Origin: Pseudo-nitzschia pungens
Lineage: Eukaryota; Bacillariophyta; Bacillariophyceae; Bacillariales; Bacillariaceae
Length of the DNA stretch: 64,000 nucleotides
Direction of reading: 5' to 3'
Assembly: GCA_037355855.1 (NCBI GenBank)
Contig: CM074761.1
Span: forward strand, 124,001 to 188,000
Shown: positions 1 to 10,430 of the stretch, one piece after another
Layout of the letters: each line of letters opens with the position of its first letter
How positions within the stretch are numbered: the stretch's first letter is position 1
Program-made: the position numbers and the translations under genes
The notes under the pieces: generated by a model
What the model was told of the DNA's origin: nothing
What the model saw: the letters and a program-made list of their open reading frames with translations, nothing else
Databases searched by the model: none

Positions 1-291
1 CGTGCGAGGATCCGGAAACGGCACGAAAACGCCGTCGTCGACCCGCCGCGCAAGGATCCGAGCGAGGACGATACGTTGCAAGAGTAAAGGACAAAGAAAA
101 GGAAAGGGAAAGGGAAAAGGAAAAGGAAAAGAAGCAGGGATCACCGGTGGAGAACGAGAGCGACAACGAGTACGACAACGAGTACGAATATGACTACGAA
201 TACGAATACGAATATGAATATGAATACGAACGAGCCACCAACAAGCTCTTTGCTTCGTGGTTGAAGCACTGGATCGAAAGGACCAGAAATC
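1..291 (+). other. Left edge: low-complexity coding-like sequence, probably the 5' part of the RING-CUE gene
   Basis: No ATG opens the RING-CUE gene inside the window. One forward frame is open across this stretch and gives a highly charged Lys/Arg/Glu segment, then an Asp/Asn/Glu/Tyr tract made by TACGAA-type repeats (about 150-232), then a less repetitive stretch ending near 300. This could be the disordered N-terminus of the next gene, continuing from beyond the left edge, or non-coding repeat. The frame changes again at the (GTC)n run at 346-380, so the link to the gene cannot be settled by reading. Confidence 0.35.
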
Positions 292-346
292 GTGTTCCGG
301 GGGAGAAGAAGACCAAGCCATCATCTATCATCATTCATCATTATCA

Positions 347-382
<36 letters not shown>

Positions 383-3273
383 TCATCCTCCGACTCCGAA
401 ATCGAGAGAGCCTTGGTGGAAGGGACCCTTTCCAAAACCGCGAAAGGGGACGCGCGACAAAAGTACTTCTCGTTTCCAACGACAAAACCGCGGAATCCTC
501 AAAATTGCCATCCAAATCGGATCCAAACCGCAACCCTGTCACCAGCGACGGCAACTATAATGACAATGACAATGACAACTATAATGACAACGACAACGAC
601 AACTATAATGACAATGAAGAATGGCAATGGCTCGATCCCGTCTTTTGGAACCACGATTCGTTTCCCAATCTGGTGACCAGCATCATTGACAAGATCCTCA
701 AATCGACGGTGAGACTGTGCGTCGTTACCAATTTCATGCTCGCCATGACCTACCTCCTCCACTCGGCCGTGGCCGCCTGGTTTCTCTCCCACTCGTCGCG
801 ATCCTCATCCTCCTCGTCCCGAGCCAATACCGACAACACCACTACCAACAACAACAACACCACCACCAACAACAACTACGGTCCGGCGGCATTTTACCAC
901 CACGATCACATTCGCGCCATGCGGAGGCAGCAGGAACGCCGCATCGAAGAAGAACCCTCCATACTGGTCACGGACTGGTCCTTTGCGTCCTCCTCGGCCG
1001 CCACCGGTGCCCGGGAACGCATGGGTGGCTTTTTGGTGTTCAAGCTCCTGCTCATCTCCGCCGTGGTGGCACCCGACACGCTCGATTTGCTCATTCTGTT
1101 GACGTGGTTCACGCTGCTGGGATGCCTCCGGAGCCTCGACCACCTGGCCCACTCGACGACGGCGCACGCGGCCGCCATCGGACAGCCCCCCCAGCGGGGC
1201 ATCGTCCGATTGCTGGCCTGGGTCCTGGCCTGCGATCTGGTGGCGGCCTGCTCCTGCGTCGCCCTCTTCCACACGGCGGGACTCGGGATGGTGCTCCTGC
1301 TCACCTGCGACTGCGCGCTGCTGGGGGCCGACGCTTTCAGCCACATTCTCAAGTACTGCCAGTGCGTACTGGAGGACTCGCACGACGCGACGATCCGGGC
1401 CATGGAGGAGCGGCAGCTCTTGCTGCATCGGATCGGGGACGGAGGCGATGGCCAGATGGATGGCGAGATGGATGGCGAGATGGATGGCAATGACGACAAT
1501 GAAATTGGTAATGGTGAAAATGGTGGTAACAATAATGATGATAATGACATTGACAATGATGATGTTGACAATGATGATGTTGACAATGACAATGATAATG
1601 ACAATGATCGCTCGGAGGAGGAGGCTCGAGAACGGGTGCCTCTGCCAACGACGACGACGACGACAACGACGACGACTGCTGCTGGGGCTGCGAGACCCGC
1701 CATCCTGACACCGGCCGATGCCCGGCGAGAATCGGAACGCCTGGACCGCGAGATGGAGGGCCTGGAACTCGTTCAGACCCGCCGACTCGCGATGCTGGAA
1801 ACGGGCATTTTCGGTCTCGAAATGACGTGCCACTTGCTGACCGTGGCGCACTTTTGCCACATCTGGAGCCTCAACGGAGTCCGGTTCACGCTCATCGACG
1901 GCGTCCTCGCCCTGCACCTGCACTCGGCCATTTCCTCGGCCTGCACCAAACTGGCCCGGCGGAGGACCGTCCGCAACATTGCCAGGGACCTGCACGGGCA
2001 ATTCCCGAACGCCACCGACGAGGAACTCAAGCGGGCGTCGGCGGCCGGGGACGTGTGCTGCATCTGCCTCGGATCCATGACCAAGGGGGGAAACGTCAAG
2101 AAGGTGCACTGCGGACACTTTTATCACACGCACTGCCTCAAGGAGGTCATCGAGCGGGCCCAGAATTTGCAATCCGCGAAATGTCCGCTGTGCCGGGGGC
2201 CGCTGGTGAAGGGCAGCGGGAATAGCAGCAGCGGTGGAAACAGCAGCGGTGGCAACACTAATGGTACCGGTACCGGTGCTGGTGCTGGTACTGGTACTGG
2301 TACTGCCAACATCCGTGCACCCTTTGCCGCTCCGAATGCGACCCCGAATGCAACGACTCATTACAATAATACCGACACTGCAAACAACGCAATCGCGAAT
2401 GCAAATGACGATGAAGGCGACAATTCATTCGCGAATGCAACTACCGCACATGCATTCATTGCAACTCCGAATGCGAATGCGAATGCCAACAACAGCAACA
2501 ATAATAACAACAATAACAACAACAATAAGCAACAACAATAACAACAACAATAACAATAACAGTCACGGCATCCGTACCAATCCGCAGCTGCCACGAAACA
2601 ATCCTCCCGTGTCTCCGACAGCGATCCATGCCCGGGAACCCAACAACAACAACAACAACACCAACAACATCAACGACAATGCACCGGCCAGCCGAAGACC
2701 CGGAGGGCGAGCGAGCCCTGTTTCGGTTCTCTACCGAGGGAATTCTACCTTCATGGGTGCCATTTCCCGCATTTTCGTTCGAGGTGGTACGGCGACCCCC
2801 TCTGGGAGCCGGGGGCGCAGCTGACCAGCCACGGAACGCCAATGGCAACGCCAATGGCAACGACAACGGCAATGGCAAACGAGGCGCAGCTGCAGCTTCA
2901 ACAAGCGCAAGCGCAGCAGCTACAACCACCCGTGCAAGCAGCATCGGAAACCGACGGTCCACCGCCTGGTCAACAGCAGCTGCAACCACAAGAAGAAGAG
3001 GGACAACAAGAACAACAACAAGAACAACAACAGCATCAACAGCATCAACATCAACAACAAGAAGAAATCCCCTTTTTCCAACGGCTCTTGACGCTAACGG
3101 GACTGCTGCCAATGTCTCCGGAAGAAGAGGCCCGAGCCCTGGAACAATTGGTGGACATGTTCCCGCAGTACGATCGGAGCGACCTGCTGAGGGAACTCCG
3201 GGACAGAGGATCCATCGAGACCGTGACGGAAGCCATTCTGATGGGAATGTTCCGGGGGATTCCCCGCGGCTGA
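292..3273 (+). CDS. gp78/AMFR-like membrane RING-H2 + CUE E3 ubiquitin ligase (5' end unclear, frame-broken)
   Basis: Likely an ER-membrane E3 ubiquitin ligase of the gp78/AMFR-Hrd1 type used in ER-associated degradation. Seen: several hydrophobic segments (about 706-790, 1020-1140, 1200-1350 and 1795-1950), separated by an acidic Asn/Asp insert at 1440-1620. A C3H2C3 RING follows at 2050-2200, with CCIC, VHCGHFYH and CPLC. Then come Gly/Asn/Gln-rich linker, a conserved block at about 2700-2785 (core LPSWVPFPAFSFEV, comparable to SWLPSFSVEV of animal gp78), and a CUE domain at 3115-3260 with MFPQY and an EAIL tail. The RING and CUE lie in one frame and the middle block in another. Three TAA codons in CAACAATAA repeats (2539, 2551, 2557) interrupt the RING frame. 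Indels in repeats, short introns or decay could explain this. No ATG exists in this frame before about 736; 292 marks only where this frame becomes useful. Family assignment is firm, exact gene structure is not. Confidence 0.75.
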
Positions 3274-4308
3274 TGTGTCGTCGTGTCGATTTGTTGTTGC
3301 TGTTGCAAGACGAGACGAGACTAGACGAGACGAGACAGACAAAATAAACTGGAAGTTTTGTTCGATGGACGGTGCATGATTGATTCATCCATTCATTCCT
3401 TCGCAAATTCGCGAATTCACGGAGTCGTACCGTCGTTCGATCGTTGCTGCCTCGCCTCCTTCCTTCCTCGATTCATTCATTCCTTTTGTACACTGATCAC
3501 CACATTCAAATAATAACATAGATTAAATCCCAGCAAGAGAAGAAAAAAAAATAGAAGAATTCAATGGGATTCCATTACAAATAATAATGGACAGTTTGCA
3601 ATGGAATCATTGCATTCTTATTTTTCATCATTGCATTATATCATAATATTGTATAATAATACAATGATCTATTTTCATTTACTACGGTGCGAAGAAGCGA
3701 AGCGAAAGCCCGTCGCCGGTATTCGTTTCGGTTTGTAATCAATTGCGCGGAACCAGTCTCCCGTTTGTACAGTTACTATTTTTCTTTCCATTTCACTGCA
3801 CTGCACTGCACTGCACTGCACTCTACTCTACTCCATCCAGTAAATAGAGAATTGGATTGCCTTGTTCGGTTGTACCCAAGGACGATTCCAACCTCGGTCA
3901 ACACTTGGCTTGGTAGAACCAATGGTTATAATCTCTTGCGCTGCTCGGACCGAGCAGTGGATACGAAACACAGCAGCGGTGTGTGACAGACCGGACCACT
4001 AGTGTCGATTCGCAACGCGGCCGGCGAGGCTCAGAGGGGCCTCTAGCAGCGGGAACGAAACGAAACGAAACGGAACGGAAACGAATTTTTGTTTGGCAAG
4101 CAAACGAGGAGGGTGCCAAAGAGGAGCTTCTCTGGTGCATCACCCAAAAACAATTTTTGTTCGGGTTCCGACTCGTGGTTCGGGCAGCCGCTGTTCCTAG
4201 TATGTGGGGTCTGCGTTCGATCCTTCCATGGGTCGGGGCGGCAGCCAGGTAAGCAAGCAGGCCGATCCGAGGGTTTCGGAGGACGGACTCACCCACCCAC
4301 TCAATCAC
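3274..4308. other. Convergent intergenic region, no gene seen
   Basis: This lies between the 3' ends of the RING-CUE and PDZ genes. It holds a very AT-rich stretch (3510-3670), a CACTG run at 3796-3822, and an AACGAAACG-type run at 4053-4083. Open frames here are short and look like chance. Confidence 0.6.
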
Positions 4309-6437
4309 TCATTCACTCACTGACTCGTTCACTGACTCCATCGAACCGACATTGGATTCTCCCTCCGAAACCTTGCTTTCGCTTTCGTCGTTTTTGGTTT
4401 TGTTCTCGATTTCATTGTCATTTTTGTTTTCGATAGCGTCGTCGTCTTCGGTTTTCTTTTCGTCCCCAACGACGTGGTCCAGGAACGGCAACACCACGTT
4501 TCGCCCGACATTGTGCAGGAACTGCCTCGGTGTGGTTGTCGGCGAGGCCGAATTCCTGTGCTCGTTTCCGCTGTACAGGTTCTCCATGCTGGCATTGTGC
4601 AGGTCGATGTTGGCCTGCGACCAGCAGTCCGTAATGTCCTGCGCGGTCTCGTATTCGTTTTCGTTCTCGCTGCCATCGTCGCTCGGTTGCAGCAGCTGGC
4701 GGTCGCTCATCATTGTCATGAAACTCTCCCTCAGAACGACAGGTTCTTCCGTTGGTTGCTGCTGCTGTTGCTGTTCGCCGGGTGTTGCAGTGCTTGTTGC
4801 TTCGTTCTCGCCGCTGTCGGCGACATGGATGTTGCTATTCTCGTTGCCGCAATCGTCACCACTCCTGTCACCACTGTCGTCAGCGGCGCTTTCCATTCGT
4901 CGCAGCCGCTCCGTTTCTTGGGCGGCCTCGTTTCCCCGGACAACGTTCTGCAGGGCGTTTCTCGCACTGCGCGCGACCTGTTTGGGCGCCTCGAATTCGG
5001 TTCCCAGCACCGAGACACCGCCCAGGACCAGGACCTCACCAAAGGGAGGGGGAAATGGAAGGGGAATCATGATCAACCCCAGACCGACTGGTGACATTGC
5101 GATACGTGTAGCATGGTGTGCACGAAAAAAAAAGTCGAGGAACGGAACACGAGAGATGAGATGCGATGTTACGCAGAAAGCACTCACGATTGCCGCATGG
5201 ATCGCAAACAACAATCTTCTTTGCGCAACACGAAGGAACCCATGCCCTCCCTCCGTCAAAAATACGCGAGACGACAACGTTGATATGCGAGACTTGCGAT
5301 TGCCATTCATGGAATGGCATTGTCTTTCGTGTTACTCACGCATGGTTCCTCCTGCGACCCCGACGCCGGTTCTCCTCATCCTCCGGAGCCACCGCTGGGC
5401 GCGGGTCGGTGAGCAATGTTCGCGGGCGAGTTGCGGATTGAGGGCCACAATGGTGACGATCGATGACTCGGAATTTTGCAGCAGGTCCGAGGCGTCCTGC
5501 GCGCTCATGGCGTGGCAGGGCCGGTCGTTGATGGCCAGGCAAAAATCTCCCTCGCTGAGCGCCGAGTGCTGACAGCAAGCCGCTGGGATCGATGCTCTCG
5601 ATCTGCAGCAGCTTTGTCGTGGCGATCTCTTGCGTCCCGCTGGGATCCTGGCACAGAGCATTTTGCGTCGTGCTGTGCTCGACGATGCCAAAGGAAATTC
5701 CGAGGTCGGCCTCCGGCGTGGGTTTGCGGCAAAAGGCCCGCACCATAGCAGGATTGCAGGGTTGTTGTTGCTGGTTCTGTCGTTCCTGCCCCTGTGGCGG
5801 TTCCACCACGATCGTGACCGGTCCGTTCATTCCCATGAGTTTGAGCATCACGGATCGGTAGCCTGTGACGGGTTCGTTGTTGACCGTTTTCAGGATATCG
5901 CCCTCGCAGAGCGGAGAATCGCGCAGGAGAGTCTCGCCCTCTCGGATCAAGGCATTGATCTTAATCGCTGCATTCTGTTTGGTGTTGTTTCTATTTCTGT
6001 TTCTGTTTCGGGCGTGCGGAACCTCCGCGAGCCCCATGCCGTAGGAATTCGTTCCGTTCTTGACGACCGTGACGCTGATGGTTCCGGCTCTCGAGGAGTC
6101 CAGGTTGTCCGTCTCGATCAGCCGCTCCGGAATGGCTTCCTCAACCTTCTTTCGTTCCTCTAGGGTTTTTCGTCGCTCGGCTTCGCGTTCCTCCCGGCGG
6201 GAGATTCGAGCGGCAATGCGCTCCGCCCGTCTCCGGCGAAACCCGGAAAAGGGCCCGGCATTGCCAACATCAGCAGGATCGGCAGCATCGCTCGGATCGT
6301 CGTCGTTCCGGCACCGAGCACGTCGATTCCGTCGAGAAGGACTCGTCCGCCGCCCCTCCTCCTTCCGTCGTCACGGACGGTTTGGTCACCATCACCGCTG
6401 TTCCGTCGTCACCTATCGCCTCAACGTCGTTGTTCAT
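4309..6437 (-). CDS. Double-PDZ protein with a membrane-associated tail (three exons, two frame breaks)
   Basis: Probably a membrane-tethered scaffold; partners unknown. Read on the minus strand: the ATG at 6437 starts an acidic/Ser-Thr leader. An Arg/Glu-rich helix follows (about 6240-6120), then PDZ 1 (about 6095-5800, SPLCEGDI, VTIVVEPP) and PDZ 2 (about 5720-5440, SALSEGDF, VTIVALNP). GT-AG introns fit at 5339-5293 (47 nt) and 5187-5088 (100 nt). They join to a hydrophobic Gly/Pro hairpin (LGLGLIMIPLPFPPP) followed by VLGTEFEAPKQV and a Gln/Asp/Glu-rich tail ending at 4309. Two +1 breaks remain. One lies between about 6370 and 6273 (GAACGACGACGA). The other lies inside PDZ 2 at about 5570, where skipping one base restores an alignment to PDZ 1 (LLRDSPLCEGD versus LLQHSALSEGD). 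These may be sequencing indels or real lesions. Confidence 0.7.
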
Positions 6438-7950
6438 GTTCTTTGCTTAATTGTTTGTTGTCGAATCAATCAATCAATCAATCAATCAATGATTCGGATC
6501 TGACCCAACCGACTTCTATTGGGCGAGCAGGATTTGCTGATTTGGTGGGAAGGGACTCGTAACCGATAACGTTTGTAGTGCAAATATTTACTCCGTATTT
6601 GGTCTTCGTATCCACAAGACGATGTGAAATAAATACATGCAATAGTCCCTGGATCTATCGGACAGTTCCTACCACCATGTTGTGCCCCGCGGGAAATGAG
6701 AGGCAACCAGAAAACTCCTCGTGATGGAGTATTAGAAAGTACGTAGTAGTTTTCAAATTTTAGCGCGGACCGACTAAAACCGATGAAGATGTGCGTCACG
6801 TGTTCATTATCTCTAATTTACATGATGTAAACTCTCACAACGAAAAGTTGGAACAATTTACGGGACCCAGCGCGCGCAACGCAAAACCAAATAAGTTCCG
6901 AAGGGGGGATCCACCACACGATTGATGGAACTACTTATGGTACGTACTATGGGTTGAATCGTACGGTAAGATACCTTGCCTGGATCTAACTGACTACTAT
7001 TACGAAGTAAGCTTACTAGTACAGTATTTTTTCCCATCTGGTATTTAGGCTTATCTATTATTTTTTACCATGAAACAAAAAAACCCACACGTGTTGCGGG
7101 CGATAGTGTCTCACACGAAAACCCGAAACCAGAATCATATTACGAGAACATAGTAAGGCCTTAAGATACTCGTAAAAACCTTACCGGTACGTAATTGTAT
7201 GAAAATCCGAAATCGAATCGGAGCTAGTACCATTACTAGAGCACTACTAACTACTACCTTCCTGGTAGTGGTAATTAGTTACTGTAGCTGCTACTGGTAG
7301 TAGAGGAATAGTACGAAACCAATCCATTCCAAAATGCCAACAGATACTAGTAACCGTTGGCAACGGAATTGTTGATTCATTCCAACTGATACAACAACAT
7401 GTCCTCTCAAGGAGCCAGCAGATAAACGTGCCTTGCTAAAAAGAAATAAGAAGAAGATACAAATATGAATTTGGTACAGGGGGGATTCTTTAGGAGGGCT
7501 ACTGTTGGACAAACCATATGAGGCTACAACTACTACTATGGGGGCGGGAGGAGTTGCTTCGTTCGATCCGTTCTTGTGTGGTTCAAAAAATTGAACCAAA
7601 ACTAACCACGTTGATCTTGTGTTGGTGATTCGATGTGAAACCAGCATTCGGTCAACAAGATGACTGGCACGTCACGGCACGTTACGGACTGCAATAAACT
7701 TGGATTCTTTCATCAAAAAGTTTCTCCCTCGGTGCAAAATGAGCGCACGGTGCACTTGCGTCCGTGACGCATATCTGTTGGGTTGAACGACCCGACCCGT
7801 GTTGCCATCGATACCATTTTCTCCTCCGAACAGTTTACTGCGGATTCCACAAAACCAACGGAGTGACAGAGTTCAATCCAATCGAATAAAAGTCGTTCCA
7901 ATCGAATCCAATCCAATCGAATCCAACCGAATCCAATCCGAGCACTTACG
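6438..7950. other. Intergenic region between the PDZ and winged-helix genes
   Basis: This is the shared upstream region of two divergent genes. It has a short (AATC)n run at 6467-6490 just upstream of the PDZ gene and scattered TACTAG/GGTAG words. Two minus-strand open frames (6482-6799 and 7291-7647) show no recognisable domain and are not called. Confidence 0.5.
7870..7945 (+). repeat. CCAATCGAAT-type leader repeat before the winged-helix gene
   Basis: Degenerate direct repeats of CCAATCGAAT and CCAATC run up to the ATG at 7951. They may be part of the promoter or 5' leader (CCAAT-like words); this is inference from position only. Confidence 0.5.
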
Positions 7951-8589
7951 ATGCCAAAATCACGAGTTACAAAAGCGTCTTCTTCTTCCTCCTCCTCGTC
8001 CGCCAAGTGCCCGAGACAGGGGAGGGGTGTGGGACGTGGACCATCGTCCTCGTCGGGGGGATCCAACAACGCTGCCCAAACCATCCTGAACATTGTTGCC
8101 ACGTTCGCCAACCAAACGAATTCCAAGACGGCCCCGCGGGACAAGGTCGTTGCCTACGCCAAGCTGGGGGGAGTCCTCGGAAAGTCGACCTTTGCCAATG
8201 CCCTCACCAAGCTCCGCAAGCAGGGCCTGGTCGATCTGTCGCCGGGAATTATTTCCATTACCGACGAGGGACTCGAACGAGCCGAACCCTCGAGCCAGCT
8301 CAGTCTCGATCTCGGCAACGGAAGCAACGGCAGCAACAGCAACAACGCCGACTATCTCGCCGCCCTCAAGAAACAACTCAAGCTGTCGGCGAGAGCCTGC
8401 GCGCTGCTGGACGAGCTGTCGGACGGCAGGACCCATTCCAAGAAGGAGGCGGCGGCCGCGATTGGTTGCACCATGAACTCGACGTGGGCCAACATGCTGA
8501 CGCCCCTGAAAAAGCTCAAGCTCATCCGGTTCGACCGAGAGACGGTTGAGCTCACGGACGATGTTTTTCCGTTTGGGCGTCCCGAGTAG
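7951..8589 (+). CDS. Small protein with two winged-helix-like domains
   Basis: A 212-residue intronless protein. The N-terminus (1-45) is Ser/Gly-rich and disordered. Two similar helix-turn-helix/wing-like units follow at about 48-105 and 128-205. The first has LGKSTFANALTKLRKQGLV and a wing-like ISITDEGL. The second has MNSTWANMLTPLKKLKLI and a wing-like VELTDDVF. The repeated layout (helix, S/T-x-x-x-x-L-x-x-L-K/R-K, wing) suggests DNA binding or a protein-interaction wHTH pair. I do not recognise a named family. The ATG at 7951 is the first in frame and is followed by typical host codon use. It stands apart from its neighbours and may be a regulator, but no target can be read from the sequence. 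Confidence 0.75.
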   Translation: MPKSRVTKASSSSSSSSAKCPRQGRGVGRGPSSSSGGSNNAAQTILNIVATFANQTNSKTAPRDKVVAYAKLGGVLGKSTFANALTKLRKQGLVDLSPGIISITDEGLERAEPSSQLSLDLGNGSNGSNSNNADYLAALKKQLKLSARACALLDELSDGRTHSKKEAAAAIGCTMNSTWANMLTPLKKLKLIRFDRETVELTDDVFPFGRPE

Positions 8590-10430
8590 TAGTAATATTG
8601 TCTAGCACAGGGCGGGGCAGGGCGGCACAGGAGCGCAGCACGCTCAAATACGTGCTGTGGAGGGTCGGTCCGGAACCGACAACAAAATCCGAGTGTTGTT
8701 CGGATGCGATACGAGTACTGTGTTGGCATACAGTATTAGTATTATTCTTCTTCACAAGATTGTTTAATATTGCTGTGTTGTCGTATTGTACTTGTACTGG
8801 GCTGCTGAAGTATTCGATCCCCCCCGACCGACGATGCCATTCCGTTGCAGCAGGAAAATACTCGGATAGTATATTGGTGGTGGTAGTGGTGGTGGTGGTA
8901 AGAAAGAATACAGTGCTTGTAACTACCGTATTGTTATAAGTGAGACAAACTAGTATTAGTCCTACGTGTAGGTGCTGTAGTATCGGTAGTTATGAAAATA
9001 ATGCATCTGAGTGATGTAATTCGTGCTGTTTTTCCTCGTCGAAGAAGTATTGCATCGGAATTTCTCCTACACGTAGTAGGAATAGTAATAATAATAACAC
9101 GTCGGATTATCATCTTCTGACAAGAGGTGGTGATCATAAGAATTAGAATATTTTCACTAGACTTTCAACTTTGTGAACTCTCAGTGGAAGTGGAAGTTAC
9201 TGTAAGTGGCCTTTTTGGTGAATTCGTGTTGAATCGACCGGTGTTATTACGGTTCGTAGTATTTTTAGCAGTTTCATTACCCAAGACTAATCTTCGGAAA
9301 TTGTCCATAGAAAAAATCTGCTTCGACTAAAGCCCAAAGCGGGTGTCGGTTCCTATTCTTTTTTGATAAAATACCGTACGTTTGAGCGATTTCGATACGG
9401 TAAAAGTATGAAGTAAACCTTAATTACCATAGTAGTAATGATGTTTTTAAAAAATCAAGAATGCGTCGGGTGCTCATAAGGTCAGATTGTGAATTATTGC
9501 TTGAATACGGTAATCTTACTTGTAATTCAGCAGAAACAGAGCCGATCTAATGAAGCCCATGCTTTCGATTACTGTAAGGTACGGCTCCTGTTAAGATCGA
9601 AAGGATGGAATGGAATGGAACCTGCGATATTCAGTAGGTCAAGTGGAGAAGCGCTCGCGGAAATCTACATGTAATAGTAACCTTAGCGTTTCTTGTCAGA
9701 GATCACAATTATCATTCTTTGTTTTCAGAAAAGAACATCCCACAAAATTTCCCTATCCGGTATTATTCTACTACCCTACACGTTTGCAATCTAGCGCGGT
9801 GTAGTAGATCAAAAAAACTCTATCATCTACGTAACCTTAAACCTTACCGTAATTACTCGTACATACTTCGAGTAAGGTTTACGAGTACGGTGCTTTCGAA
9901 CTTGTAAACGAAAAGCGGCATTAGTTCACATCACACATCCCATTTTATTAAAAAAGGATAGCAAGGTTTGCCGTAACATACCGTATCATCTTGACATCGA
10001 AGCATCTTCAAACTTGGTTAGATGACAGTACGAGTATTCTCATCTCAGTCTCAAGACCATTCGTACGCTACTGTATTGCACATCATTCTATATTGTATAT
10101 TCCCATCCCCGTTCCCAATTCCACATTCCATTCCTATTCCGATGCCGTGCTGACTTGGATCTCACGCACTACGGTACACGTCGCGACGGAGACGCAGAAG
10201 CTGGTTGTATTCATTCCGGGAATCCTCTATTCTTCGGGTCTGTGATTGGTTGGAAGTGGAAGTGGAAGTGGATTGAATCAAATCAAATCAAATCAAATCA
10301 ATCTCCGTCGAGTCGTTTGCGTGGATCGTGAAACGAGTTTGACGGAGCGGATTTCAATTGATCGTGAAACGACGACGAACAGAAGAACAGAAGAAACGAA
10401 GAAACGAAACCGACTGATTTGCTTCTGAAA
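8590..10430. other. Intergenic region upstream of the CHAT-STAND gene
   Basis: AT-rich, with GGTGGTGGT (8876-8900) and GTACGAGT-type words. The final stretch before the ATG at 10431 has an (AATCA)n run at about 10273-10302 and a GAAACGA-rich leader at 10380-10410. No credible coding region was seen. Confidence 0.55.

Noticed and set aside
2628..3347. Separate gene in the third frame after the RING domain
   Set aside because: Its first 50 residues match the gp78-type block, but it then reads the CUE region in the wrong frame, so it is part of the broken gp78-like gene.
6482..6799. 105-codon minus-strand open frame
   Set aside because: No ATG with good context, no domain, and base use like the gap around it.
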